Assembly (NCBI GenBank): GCA_028752905.1
Contig: JAQNBH010000013.1
Location: 11,336,897 to 11,400,896 of the forward strand
Direction of reading: 5' to 3'
DNA length: 64,000 nt
DNA from: Cladorhizidae sp. MBARI D1340-BT2
Taxonomy: Eukaryota; Porifera; Demospongiae; Poecilosclerida; Cladorhizidae
The position numbers and the translations under genes are program-made. Under the pieces are notes generated by a model. It saw nothing but the letters and a program-made list of their open reading frames with translations. It did not search any database and was not told where the DNA came from. Positions 33,231 through 46,331 of the stretch are shown here, in pieces. How positions within the stretch are numbered: position 1 is the first letter of the stretch; each line of letters starts with the position of its first letter.

Positions 33231-34523
33231 AGTTGTTGTCAGAGTCGTCACTTTGGAGCCTGTCCAAGCATTCAGGCCAAAAATCATGGTCAGATGGTAA
33301 CTGCTGCAAGTGATTCTATGCTTATTTTATAGTAAGAATGTATGAAGAAGAGATGCCAGTTTCTTATAAAAAGAAGCTACAATGCACGAATACTTTACTG
33401 CCAAATAACGCAAGGTTAGCGGTCTCACTCGATTGCTGACCACGAAAGAGTTAAGAATAAAAGAGCAAGCAATGTTCTAAATTTAGTTGTGTAGAGGCAA
33501 TATAGCTTATTATGTACACATTTAGGCAGATTCCTCTCTTTGTAAGAAAGCAAAGCATTACAGGTGAGCTGTAGGACTACTCCACATGTAGCAGAGCCAT
33601 GACATATGCAGACACCAGCTGCAGCTACTGGAAATAAAATACCAAACAGTTGGCTAACGATAACTCGATCTATTTTTTTCCTGTGTTTATTTATATTTTT
33701 TATGGTTAATTTTTAACTTAATTTTATTTATTAACTATTGTTTTATATGCTTATTTGTGGTATACCAACCAGTGCAGTAGTCCGTGCTCTTGAAAATTAA
33801 AAGGACGTGAAACTCTAGTTGGTTATTGCATCTGTCTGGGCTTCTATTAGAGGTTGCAATTACAATGGATTGAAACAATTATTATACAAGTTATATCCAT
33901 CTTTAGGAGGTTGGTATTTCTTGTTCTTGCACTGCATCCTAGCAACAACTATAAGCACTTTTCTCCCTTTCTTATCAAAAACAAAGTCATGCGAAAGTTG
34001 CAATCCAACATAGTTACTATGTGCTCATTACGATTCCCGAGAACCATGGCCAGAATAGGAGTAATTGAGTTGAGCATATCTGCTGTACACATCTAAAGTC
34101 ATTTACAGTTTTCTAGGCTCTGTTTTATTACGATTACTATTATCGAGAAATTAGAATATCTGATACAGTTCATACATCTACTTATACTTTGGAAATGAAT
34201 TTGACAATTCAAGATGCATTATTGATCAAATCAATGCACCCATGTGCTTCAGTATTTTGGCCATGTAGCAAAGTAAGAACATCACTCTTGGTCATCTTCA
34301 GATGCCTTGCAACCAAAATATCGGGTTGAATTCAAGTTTGTTAGAAACTTGCTTGTTCAGAACGTTCACTACCAATACTTTCCACATTACTACAAACATG
34401 ATCTGCTTCAAATATTAATCAGACATTGATAGGTACATGAAGGAGTCATCTCTGCCATAAAATATTCTCTTACACTTGGTCATGTTGTAGTATTTGGACC
34501 TAGTCTATGCATGTATTGCTTAC

Positions 34524-37500
34524 CATATCTTCCAAACTGAACCAATGTTTTGTTGGGTCATTGAGGTCCAGGTCCTTAAGAGAAAGTGTGACCCGTCCTA
34601 AAAATCTGTTCTTTCTGAACCGATTCTTGTTCCATACACTCATGTTCAGTGTGCACATTTCCAATTCAGACACTTCAACCTTATACTAAAAGAAGACAAA
34701 ATCACTGTTAAAGAATGATGTAAAATCATGCATCCACCATTGTACCTTCATAAGTGCATTGTATTCTGGGTTCATTGTTTTCATTTTGACGTCATTCTTT
34801 TTCTTGCAGTGTCTTCTTTGGTCAAAGACAAGATTAGTCTTGACATAAGGGTTAGCATGACCCCTTTTATTTATATCTGCAAGATCCTGACATTTACAAA
34901 CTTGCACCTCCAGTTCACCTTTCCTATAAACAATTCCAAGCATAATAGCTCCTCTGAGGCCAGAAATAGGTTTGTTATCCGAGATAGAAACCTTCTCCGT
35001 GATATGAAACAGTTCCTGCAGATAGGATTTAGAAATTCATAATCCCATCATCTCTAAGGTACTAAGCAAAACTCTGCTGGTACCCATCTATTAGGCATGT
35101 GCATCTGCATTCACATGCTTACCTTATCCTGTTGAGGTGGAGTGTGCATGGCATTCGCATCCAGTGCACTCAGACAATACTCATTTGATTCAGAACTAGT
35201 TAGTCTTGGAGTAAGTGTAGGTGGAATGGGAGAACTTGGAGCAGTAGAAGTTGGAGTGGGTGATGGCCAATGGGAGGAGGAGGAGGGAATAGGCTGAAAT
35301 GGAACAGTTGGCTTTGAATTTTCCCCAATTTTCTCCTTGTTTGGTATGGATCCTGTTGCAGATGAGCTGGACACTGTTGTGAGTCCAGCTTCTTGAGACA
35401 GTGCAATAAATTCTTCTGCAATATATTATTATACTTCTTAAAACGACGCTGGATGGAAAAAACACAATAGCACCTACTCACCCATCATGTCTATCAAGAA
35501 GCTCATCTTAAAGAAGCCACTGCCTTGTGTCCTCCCTATGTATTTAGTGGTGGTGGTGCTGGTTATAGTAGCAGCATATGTAGGAGGAATGACAGGAAGG
35601 GGAGGGGAGATGAATCCATACGTTTTGGTCCAGCCATCTACAGAACTAGGATGATATTCAATGGAGGTTAAACTAAATAGAGTTTGGAACATTATCATCC
35701 ATTCAAACAGAAACCATTGTTAGTTTCATAGCTTATTTAGTTTCATAGCTTATTTAGTCAGGACAGAGATGAGCTTATTTATTCTTAATGTTGGTCTTGA
35801 AAATTTGGAATGCTTTGTGTGGCTTTTTGGCTAATAAAAGATCATAACATGTGTTGTGAAACTACATTATTTTGACTGCGAAAATTATTTGTCAATCAAA
35901 TGTTTATCACATATTCTTTGCTCATTGAAAATAACTCGTGTGAGCTACTAGTTTAACTATAAGTATGCATAAAGTTTGTAATCTAGCATTTACTCATTAT
36001 CTCTTGTTAAATATTTATTAAAAAAATTATATTTCAAAGAATTTTTTAAGAAATAAATCTGCACAGCATCCACACAATCGGTACTGAGAACTTGAGGATT
36101 TATATTTACATTGTTTACATGCACATTTAGGATGCATCTAATTCAGCAACCACCCTAAACACTGTGCATGTACAAATTGAACTTTTGTAAAATTATTAAT
36201 TGTCAGGGTATTTTAAGGTAAAACCTCAAAACAGAGTTCATACATTAAATATGCATACTGACCTGTAGCACACCTTTTCAACAATAGCATCTTCTAAACT
36301 ACAATGCATTTCAATCACTCAAATTTTATCATGACACTTTCTTGTGATAAAAATAGAATCATAAACACTAATCCTTCTAATAATATTTCTATGCCAGCTT
36401 GACCTGTCATTGTAAATAGTACACCTCACAGCAGAAATATACACATTTTTCCAATTATGATTTTAGAATATAAATTTGATAAATATACATTATTACATTG
36501 ATACGTGGAAATATCACGAGTCTGTGGCTAGTATTTCCACGAGTGCCGCAGGAATGAGTGAAAATACCGGCCAATCAGACGAGTGATATTTCACCGTATC
36601 AATTCAATAATGTATTTATCATGGGACTGAGGATGCGCAAACCTTTACTGAGCATGCGCATATCGGGTAGGTAATAACAAGTACGCGATATGGTAAAATA
36701 TCACAGTAGTTCTATTTGTACTATTCTCTATGAGTGGAGTAGATAGCTACATGATAAAAGATTTTAAACTGAAGGAATTTCAGTCACTACATTTAATTAC
36801 GTGAAAGTTTATTTATTATTGTATGAGACTGTAGCAGAGATAGATATGTACTGTGTGATGTCAGGGCTGGAGGCTGCAATGTCTAAGGCCATTATTATGG
36901 TAGCTGTAGCTCTGCTATAATTGACTCAACAGAGGATGGATGTCAACACTCTGAATCCTACAGTAGCTGTATGTGCACATTTAGGGACTTTCCCATAAAG
37001 TTTCTCAGGGGCTGCTCATCACTTGTGTCAAGAGCTGCATGAGTTACTCCAGTGAGATCTTGTGCAGTGTCCTTGGGGGCTCCACAACTGAACAAGCACA
37101 CATGCATACTAAAGCAGTTGTTTCAAGACAAAGGTTAACTAAAATTTGACTGTCAGGGAAATCAACAGGACCATTCCCTGACTTTTCAAACAATAACCCA
37201 CCATAACCACAGCAACCACAACCCACAGCACCACAACCCCAAGGACACAACAATGGAGACTGTTCTAGAGCAATCTAGGCATATCAGGCTACTGTTAGAA
37301 AATGCCTGGATATATATGTATTGTAAGGCACCAGAGTGACACTCTGGAGTTTTGTCTGATAGTTGAAGGTGTATGCTTACTTCCCTGACAGGGACAAAGA
37401 GATAGAGAGAGTTAACATGAGGGGTGACACCAGAGTAAGGTCCTAAGTATAGAGGACTGAGACTTGGGTCACGGAGATCAGTGGTCTAGGTAGGGTGATT

Positions 37501-39009
37501 GGTGGAGTAACCAATCCCTGGAGTACCTAGTATTCACCCAGAGTTAGCTAACCGCTCGGGCTATAACAGTACCATTTTTTTTTGAGGAAGGAAGGTTTTA
37601 GGCGAGGGTGAAATTTCCCCAACAGTCACCCTCACATTATTAGAGGGTTTTGTGGTTGCTTTTGGTTTTTCAATTAAGTAGATTTGGCTTTAATTAAGAT
37701 GATCAACCATTAGAATCAATTCCACTTCTATACTTACCACTTCATCTCACAGATGTTGCAGTGGAATTTTCCTTTGCACTCCTTGCACACCAAGTATCGA
37801 CAAGTACGACAATGACTTCCAGTTTTCCTGAGCCGTCCAAGATGGCATGAACATATGGAACAGACACCCTTTGCTTTTAACTCAAATTGTTTCTCTCTCC
37901 TGATTTCATAGAGTAACCTCTCACAGCTGAAAAACATATTAATTAAACACATCACATCTTAATCATATATATTGTGCATTGATCAGTTATTAATAAGTCA
38001 AGAGCAACTTCATTCTAATACGAATGCTCTTTAGAACCACTTAATTTTGGATTGCTGATAGGTTATAAATGCATGCTATCATATCTTCTTACGAATAGGA
38101 ATGCCCAATATCACTAGCAACAGTTGTTGACGGAAGGGCAATATTATTGTGAAATTATTTATTGACTGAAAATGGTTGTACTGTAAATACACATCTGAGC
38201 ATAATGTGTACCAACATTCAGCAAACATTCAGCAAACATTCAGCAAACATTGAATCTGGTTAATTTCACACATAGTAAACATACAGCCTTACTTATTTGA
38301 AAATATGATGCCTTCCACAGGATAGCATGCTATGAATCTACCACTATGTTCTGCTTTGATCCATCTAATCCTCAGCAGCCAAGACTAAAAAAAAGTATTC
38401 CACAGATTCAAATCTGGTCCAAATCAGCACTGGACTGTTTGGCTTGGATGACCTTGATGTGGCTGAAATATAATGGCAGATAGGCTTCTTACTGGAGATA
38501 GGCTTGTTTCTAAAGCCAATCGGTCTTCAAGATTGTCAATCACGAGCAAGAATGTTAGACACACTGAACTTCAGAAGTAATCAACAAACTCTAACTTGAG
38601 ATAACATAGATAGAAGAACTCACCACAATTTGAAATTTATAGCCTTCATTCCTGATGAATGCTTGGAACATGGAGGGAGTAAATTTCAAGTTGATTATAG
38701 AGAAAACTCCTTGGATTTTGTATTTGTGTTAGTTAATGTTGCTGAGATCATCCCTGTAGCCAAACCACTATCACATCCTTAACCTTGTGATTCTATCAAC
38801 ATTAACATTAACTATTGCTAGACACATAATTGTAAGTAACGTAGCTACATGTCCCTAAAGAAAAGGGGGAAAAACTCGACTCCAGAGTGGGCTCAAAACT
38901 TGCCTGCCACATCACCAACTTACTCCAATAATTTCCTTCTCACTTTCTCGAGCAATTCATCATCTACCTTGGTATCACCCAGTGGTATCATCTTCTCAAG
39001 ATTTTCCAT
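34524..39009 (-). CDS. Slp/rabphilin-like Rab effector gene, copy B
   Basis: Exons by homology to copy A: 39009-38924 (ATG), 37926-37738 (zinc finger), about 37087-36961, 35683-35482, 35415-35123, 35015-34746 and 34685-34524 (C2). All eight zinc ligands and the C2 blocks are intact. Differences: Arg to Gly before the finger, two linker substitutions (SRPN to SIPN; TRRLT to TPRLT), Met to Ile at EEFMALS, and loss of the AG acceptor used for exon 4 in copy A (GTTCCAG to GTTCCAA). Either the real acceptor is the next AG or this copy splices abnormally. A 276-bp insertion lies in the exon 3-4 intron. Confidence 0.7.
34746..35015 (-). CDS. Slp-like exon 6: first half of C2 (copy B)
   Basis: Identical in protein to copy A exon 6 (KGELEVQVCKCQDLAD, NPYVKTNL, MNPEYNALMK), with the same CTGCAG acceptor and GTAC donor. 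The second C2 half follows at 34685-34524. Confidence 0.75.
36477..36752. mobile_element. Copy-B-specific insertion with inverted repeats (MITE-like)
   Basis: Absent from copy A, which reads AATTTGATAAAAGATTTT across the site. TGATAAA is present on both sides of the insert. Inside, TGATAAATATACATTATT (from 36477) and the reverse complement of AATAATGTATTTATCA (ending about 36621) form imperfect terminal inverted repeats of about 40 bp, also sharing GATACG...AAATATCAC. A further 130 bp lies outside the second inverted repeat, so two events may be combined. Confidence 0.7.
37293..37624. other. Possible small solo LTR, copy B
   Basis: Copy of 7382-7712, TG...CA ended, same weak flank match. Confidence 0.3.
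37738..37926 (-). CDS. Slp-like exon 2: Rab-binding zinc finger (copy B)
   Basis: All four CxxC pairs and both splice sites are kept. The residue before VCSIC is Gly instead of Arg (LKAKGVCSIC). Confidence 0.78.
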
Positions 39010-39200
39010 ATTAATTTTTATAGTAGCAGTTCCTAGACGCTAGCGCTGTGTTGGAGCCATGCGCACTGTAGTTTTGGCCACACCCCCTGTCGTTACGACG
39101 ACTTGCGAGCTGCCTAAAGACTCGATCTAGCGTCTGTTGACGCTAGCTTGACCAATCAGATTGCTTCATATTTTCACGTGTCATATCGTAGTTCTAATTA

Positions 39201-39617
39201 ATGCCAATTTGTCAGGAGGATGAAAAGTTAGTTGAGGCTGTGCGAAGCTTTGTATGTCTTTGGAAGGTAGGATCAAGCTCTTACAAGGATCTACGAGCTA
39301 AAGAGAGTTGCTAGCAAGGTAAACTACGTAGCTACTGAATTAAATTATCTTAGTAGTCATATTCCCATATTCATGTTGTTTAGGTTGGAGAAGGCTACAC
39401 ATCGGATGGATGCATCTAGAGGTGGAGGATTTTGAGGGACAAATTTGTGAGGGAACTGAAAAGGACCAAGAAGAAGAAGTCTGGAGATGCTGGGCCTGTT
39501 GTGGTGTCCAGTGGGCACAAGAAGAATGTAGCGAGGTTGAATATTGATCCCTCTTCAGAAACCTTTCACCCCACTACCCCTCATTCCCATGATTCTATGG
39601 ATTATTACAACTATTGA
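39201..39617 (+). pseudogene. MADF-domain fragment, copy B
   Basis: Same two-exon remnant as at 9290-9709 with both nonsense codons. One difference is Lys to Arg in RDKFVRELKRTKKKKSGDAG. Confidence 0.6.
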
Positions 39618-42122
39618 ACTAGTGCATTATATTACATCGCATTTTGTTCAGTGAATGAATGATATAGATAATTAGTTGAGTTCTGCGAACATAGCTGTAC
39701 TGCCAATCAAATTCTCCAGCAGGAGTACAGAAGTATTCTTGAAACCTTCCCTGATCTCCACAGCAGACTGAGAATGTCTTGATAAAAAAGAAATAAACAA
39801 CGCATATGCAACTATCTAGATGCTAAATATTGGACGTACCCACACTCTGTTCTGCCTTCTCCTATTGCTCCTCCTCCGCCTCCTGAGCAAAAGAATCAAA
39901 ATAAGGGGGAAAGAGGGCTGCGTCTGTGCTTTCTAATGGTAAGTCTAATTTGTTATTTTGTTACGCCATAATATTTTCCTAGCTCATTATAGGCTATTCC
40001 AGTGCGGACCGTAAGCCGTTTAAATTTGACCTCAGGACCTGTAAGGAATAATCTTCAGGTTAGGCGGGAGGAAAACGTTCTCACGAAGGGTGTCTGGAGA
40101 CTACAAAATTGACGTTCAAAGTACCTATATTCCCGATGAAGGCTATATAGAGCATCTGGCTAGTGGAAATATCTAGTTCAATTTGACTATTAAGAAGGTA
40201 ATTTTAATAGTAAGTTTGTGGTTCAAGGTAATCAAGACCAAATCATTCATCGAGCTGCATGCAAAGCTAGTAAAACATGATGTGGAACTTGTAGTTGATG
40301 ATGTAGAACACTTTTATATTGTCATAATACTGTTGTTGAGAGAAATCTTCTAAGAAAAACGATCATATTGATTTTGTGTGTGAACATGAATACGATGCAC
40401 GCTCTTATCAAGCAGTGCTTAGTTTGAACCATAAACTCAATACCATTGACTTGTGATATTTTTGCCAATTGGAAGGTACCTTATGTTCTTTAAAGTTACT
40501 TGTACTTGTTTCAAATGCAGTTATATAGGAAGTACGATGAAGTCCAGTGTGTAACAAAACCACCTGTCTAGATGTATGAAGGGCATCATATAGATCAAAA
40601 TATACACTGTGAAAATTGCAACGCTTCCTTCTTACATGTGACATTTTGAAGAACAGGTATCTTTTCTCTTGTGTAGATTTTAAGCTCATAAGCAATCCAC
40701 ATGTGTGGATATCTGCAAAGTAAGTGCAAGGAGAGAAACATTCATGCAATCACACGGCATTGTTGTGCCTAGAGTCACACCACACCCACATTTATTTACA
40801 CATGAAACACGGCTACAGCTGCTCATGTTTAGGCCATGATTGCCACTGTCGCTGCAGAAAATTATGGCTGTCATTGATAAGCACTGAACAAAATTAGTCA
40901 CGTAGTTATTGTTCATGTTTGGTGGCTGGTTGCAAAATGGCGTAAGGCAGTGCTGGTGAGAGCCTTTCATATTGAGCCATCTTTTCTGAAATAACAACCT
41001 TCATCCATCTCATATCTTCAACTGTAGACATCTTTAAACCGGCATGTACAATTTGCAGACAACACCATCCAATCAGTTAGTTCTGTTGGTGTCCAGATTT
41101 TTCAGTGTCTCTATACAAACCTGTACGACAGCTGCTTATTAAAAACCATTTGAAGAAACACTAAGTTTTAGATGCCCATATGTTTCTGACAGGCTCCAGT
41201 TAAAAATGAAAAGTGTCCTCACATAGTTCTTGAAACCTAGTCACAGCAAGTAGAAAAACCTCAGTGTCTGAGGAATAGATAGTATTTTGTTGGCATTATC
41301 AATGGCATGGAGCAACAGGCTTCTTCTTGGTTGCTCTTGAGGTGGATAAATTCCTTGTAATTTGCTATGCATTTTGCCCCCTCAATAAACATTTTCGTGA
41401 TTGTTCATGCACCATTAAAAGGATCAAATAATTCCTCCTTACTTGAAACAAATTTATTTATCACAACTTGATCTGTTCAGCCGCAAGCGGTAATCTTGGG
41501 AAAAGAAACAAATTCTGCTTACGATATTTTAGGTTGATATTTGGTTTAGAATTACAGACCATTACCTTAGAAGTAAACAAGCTTATATTTTGTTAGGCAT
41601 TTTCCATTTAGGTTTCCTGATGTAACACTCATATAATTTCCATGTAATTTATAAATATTCAAGCGCCATTTCTTCTTAGGACACCACAGGTTAATTCTAT
41701 ACTCTCACTAACAATGACTTTGTCTGTGGAGGTGACCTTGATCCTATACTGACATGAGATTCTTTTCCTCGCTATCCTTGATAAATAGATTAGTTAAATG
41801 TCTGTGCATTAGAGTAGTAAGCTTTACAGTGATGCACTTGTGAGTCTCTGTTATGGCAGTTGAAAGACCACAGTGATGTGTGTGTGTTTTCTGTAAAAGC
41901 TCAACCATCTGTTGCACTTCTCCCACTAGCTATATTAGTTCTGGTCAAAGAGGAAAATGTTTATCGGTACACTTCAATTGAATGTTTTTTTACCAGTCCT
42001 CCAGAGGTGCTGATTGCATGCTTTATATCCTATGACATCACATTACATCATCAGAAAAATGATGTATGTAACATCATATATGAAAAATGTGAGTTGTATA
42101 ATTATAATTATACTCCCTTGTT
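39618..42122. other. Unassigned region, copy B of 9710-12212
   Basis: No gene seen. It holds a degenerate hammerhead-like end near 40133 (CCGATGA) and the disrupted Cys-rich frame (40408-40997). Confidence 0.4.
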
Positions 42123-42656
42123 AAAAAGTGTTAGTGCTTCACTCCTCCTAACCGTCCCCCCATAAAGCAAGCCACAACTTCTGCAGCAGCTATGGTACAC
42201 AAGAGTTTACCATAATCTTCGTATAAAAATAAACAGCATAAAGTCATTTGAGTTTGGGTCTGGGGCATTTAAGCTTTAGTTAGATAGCTTGATAAAAACA
42301 CAGTTGCATCCCGGTAGCTATTTTTAACATGCATACCTAGTGTAATCACTTCAATAGACACTCCATGCACTGCCACCAACCAACCATCATCCATCATGCT
42401 GCCTTCTCGTATACAACTAGTCACAAAAAAATATTGTTCAATTTTAAGCATGTTTGATATTTTTGGTGAAATTATTTCCAAAATTTTTATCCTGCAAGGT
42501 TGCAACATTCGTTTTAAATTCTTTGTGATCTCTTAAAGATATCTACTTTCATCATAATTATATGCATAAGAAGATATATTGCCCTAATTAACCAATTCTC
42601 GCAAAGACAAAAGTTTTTGCTTAAGTAGTGGTGTGTGCTCAATTAGACCAATCTTT
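42123..42656. repeat. Single 530-bp unit (copy B)
   Basis: One unit where copy A has four. It ends AATTAGACCAATCTTTATGA, as the last copy A unit does. Confidence 0.88.
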
Positions 42657-43551
42657 ATGAGATGTCCATGAAGTGGCCATTTTCTGACACCACTGTTTCA
42701 AAAGCAATTAGCTTAAGAAAATGATTAGAAAACACACTTTTAAATGACCAATGGCAATCTGACGGATTCAGCTTGTTTTTACCAATTTTTTGTTATTCCC
42801 CCCTGTCTCATATGCTAGAGGATCAACATTGTTTCGAGCATTAATGATTAAACTGGTTGTGGTCAACATGGGTAGTTGCTTTCTCACTCTTTTGACCAGT
42901 CAATCCAATACAGGTGTTTGTTTGGATTCTAATGTAGACCCAGTTGGAAGGAACAATTTCGAATGATGTTTGTCTAGAGCTACAAAATCTGATAGAACTT
43001 ATCTGGTATGAATTTATGAATGTGTAAGTTTGGGATTGCCTTAGGCAAGATATTGGCAGTAAAGTAGAACCAAGAACACCAAGTTTACAACAGTGTGCCT
43101 ATTATACCAATGCATAATAGCGTTCTGGATTTCAGAAACTGTACAATCCTAATAGGCTTCACTTCCATCATATCTTTTTTCCATGTTTGCCAAAGATAAA
43201 TGTGATGGTGGCAGACTTTGAAATTAATGGTGCCAATAGTAGAAGAAGTAGTATTGTTTCAATTAATGGCCGTTATGCTGGTTGCAGGTGCTAGAAGTGG
43301 TGGTGGTGGTAGAAATATTATTATTGAAAATGATTACTAGCTAACAATTATAATGATGCTAAGACGGCTCCAGTTTGCAGGTGATTTTTATCCTTTCCTT
43401 TTCTGTGTCTTTTACAATAGAATAACAAAAACAAAAAATCTGAAAACATTAAATCATGATAATTTTTTTTTAAAGAAGACAAAGAGTTTGATGAAAATGA
43501 ACATTTTGAATATTTTTTAAATTAAAACTTGGCTATTTGAGAAGGGTGTAT
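42657..43551. other. Unassigned AT-rich DNA, copy B of 14339-15226
   Basis: No exon, RNA gene or terminal repeat recognised; the same flank (GTGTAT) precedes the LTR. Confidence 0.4.
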
Positions 43552-44509
43552 TGTGATAAAATCAGTTCTCATCCAATTAGAACCTTTAACTAATTGGCAT
43601 GAGACACTATTCTATACGACGGCTTGGTCACCAGTCTCTCCTCACTAGTGATCCTCGATCCAACCCGAAATCAGCCAACTCCAGTAGTCGCTGTATCCTT
43701 CTTATTAATAGAATGGTATATATTAATAAGTAAGTGATATACTCAATCAGCAATCATACACAGAGGTTTACACAGACCATACAAGCCTAGCTTTACAGTC
43801 TATCTCTTCGTTCAGTTCCAGTTCTTCTCTTAGTGTTTTTTCTCTCCCTTTATTTAAATTGCAATGTTCTTTTATAGCACTCAGTTTGAGGTGACCAGTC
43901 TCTGGTGGTTTCTTTGTCCATGGTGGTTTCTTTGTCCATGGTGGTTTCTTTGTCCATGGTGGTTTCTTTGTCCATGGTGGTTTCTTTATCCATGGTGGTT
44001 TCTTTGTCCATGGTGGTTTCTTTGTCCATGGTGGTTTCTTTGTCCATGGTGGTTTCTTTGTCCATGGTGGTTTCTTAGTCCATGGTGGTTTCTTTGTCCA
44101 TGGTGGTTCATTTGTTCATGGTGGTTCCTTTGTTCATGGTGGTTCCTTTGTCAACAGTCTGGGAAGGTTTCCCTGACATTCCTCCCCCGTTAGATCGAGA
44201 CCCTTGGTCTCGACTAAGGCAGTCGGCATTTGCATTTGCTGAACCAGATCTATGAGAGATCAGAAAGTCATAGGCTTGTAATGATAAAGCCCATCTAGCC
44301 AATCGACCATGGCTGTCCTTTAAGTTTGCTAAATGCAAAAGAGGGTTGTGGGGTCAGTCTCGATCTTGAACTTGGTATCCTCTAGGTAGACTCGGTAATG
44401 CTTTACACCAGCAACGATCGCAAGTGCCTCCCTCTCGATGGTTGAATAATTCTGCTCCCTGGGCAATAATTTCCGCGAGCAGTACGCAATTGGATGCACT
44501 TATCCCTTC

Positions 44510-45307
44510 TCATTTATTTGGCTCAATACATAACCCAACCCCGTTGCTGAGGTGTCTGTCTGTAATATAAACTGCTTCGTCCAATCTGGAGTTGATAGAA
44601 TTGGTTGATCTGTCAAAAGCTTTCTTTAATGCTTGGAATGCTCTGTCACATTCCGTTGTCCAGATCATTTTGTTTTCTTTCATCTTTTTTGTTAAGTTCG
44701 TGAGGGGGCAAGCTATCGTAGCAAATGATTGAATAAATTTGCGATAGTAGCCGCAGAGTCCTAAAAATGCTCGAATGTTCTTCTTCATCTTTGGGATCAT
44801 GTAGTTCTGCACGGCTTCGATCTTGCACGACATCGGGCGAACTTAACCATCACCCACCAGATGACCCAAATAACAACATTGACTAACCCCAAAATAACAT
44901 TTCTTTTCTTTTATGATTAACCCCGCTGCCCTCAACCTTTCCATCACTACCCTCAAATGTATCATATGATCTTCCCATGAGGTACTATGGATGACTATAT
45001 CATCCAAATACGCGGAGGAAAAATCATGTAATCCTTCTAAAATAGAATTCATAAGTCTTTGAAATGTGGAAGGGGCTGACACAAAACCAAAGGGCATTGT
45101 GAGATATTTATATTTCCCATAAGGTGTTGAAAAAGCTGTTTTTTCTCCACTCCCCTTTTCCACAGGCACTTGGTGGTATCCTTTAACTAGATCTAATGTA
45201 TTTATGAATTTGGCTCCACCGATGTTGTCAATCAGCTCTTCGATATTTGGTATTGGATATGGGTCTGCTTTGGTCACTAAATTCAATTTGCGGTAGTCAA
45301 TACACAT
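44510..45307 (-). pseudogene. RT and connection region (copy B)
   Basis: The YLDDIVIHS box is kept in frame 45307-44843 (preceded by SSAYL instead of SSTYL), and IRAFLGLCGYYRKF is in frame 44833-44510. The same frameshift separates them as in copy A. The RNase H end lies at 44338-44108. Confidence 0.8.
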
Positions 45308-45356
45308 CCTTGTCCCCCCATCCTTTTTAGGAACTTAAACTATGGGTGCTGCCCAA

Positions 45357-46022
45357 TGTCAGGGACCCCCCTGACTGACCAAATACCAGAGTGTGAAACA
45401 CACAGAGGAGGGACGAAGGACACAGGAAGTAGTGTCCTGACTGACCAAATACCAGAGTGTGAACCACGCAGAGGAGGGACGAAGGACACAGGAAGTAGTG
45501 TCACGAAGATATTCCAACCTGATAAAGAAGCCGAACAAGTGGACAGTTCTGGTTGGACCAGACCAGAAGCAGGAAGGCCACTCGAAATGACCTAATATGG
45601 TCATTTCCAGAGCACTAATGAGTATGCTGTGGTCTGAGGGCGTAAACAGTTATTAAATTATAAAAGGACTAAACTATTATTATTAGCTAGAGTTAGAGTT
45701 GAACTGTTTTGATAAGAACTTATGTTATTGCTGCTAAGTTGTATTACTACTGTTGTATTGTTCTGTGGGAGTAAAAGAGATTGTTATCTCCCCGAATGAA
45801 TCTTAAATACTCTAATCTCTCTCGAGTTGTCTATTAAGCGTTAGGCGCTACTCAAGTTGTCTAATAAGCATTAGGCGCTAACAATAAGGTTGTTAGCTGT
45901 GGGAAGTCTGAGCTGAGGAATTTCAATTGCGCAATAATTGTAATCAAGGCCAGGCTTGATAAGTGGGTGGCTATACTGTAGTTCAGCAAAAGCGGCTGGA
46001 GCTAAGTAGGCCAACGCTTACA
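45357..46022. mobile_element. Solo LTR of a different family nested in the Gmr1-like element
   Basis: 666 bp, TGTCAGGGAC...ACGCTTACA, inserted in the RT N-terminal region. The 5-bp duplication CCCAA flanks it exactly (45352-45356, 46023-46027); copy A has a single CCCAA there. It contains two tandem copies of a unit of about 64 bp starting CTGACTGACCAAATACC, a TATA-like TTATAAAAGG (45658-45667) consistent with plus-strand orientation, and a tip hairpin GTCAGGG/CCCTGAC. Confidence 0.9.
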
Positions 46023-46331
46023 CCCAAGGACTGTGAGAAGATACAATGGTACCCTGATCTAAAAGAGTTTTGATCTCCGAGCGCAAAAATTCTTTCGCTG
46101 TGTGTGCTAACCTATACGAAGGCAATCGTATTGGTAGTACATCCCCTGTAGCTATCACATGCTCTATTAGTTCAGTCTTTCATGGGGTTTCCTTGATAAC
46201 ATCCTTGAATTGTTGTTTCAATTGATTTAATTGTGTGTGTTGCTTGAGAGAGAGGAACGTGCCTTTGATACCTGGTTCAAATTGAACTGGTCGTCTAATT
46301 CTTGGTCTTCCACTAGTGGGGCAGGTGAAGT

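Noticed and set aside
45356..45604. Short open frames in the solo LTR
   Set aside because: They fall in the internal tandem repeat of about 64 bp of the LTR and do not continue into coding sequence.
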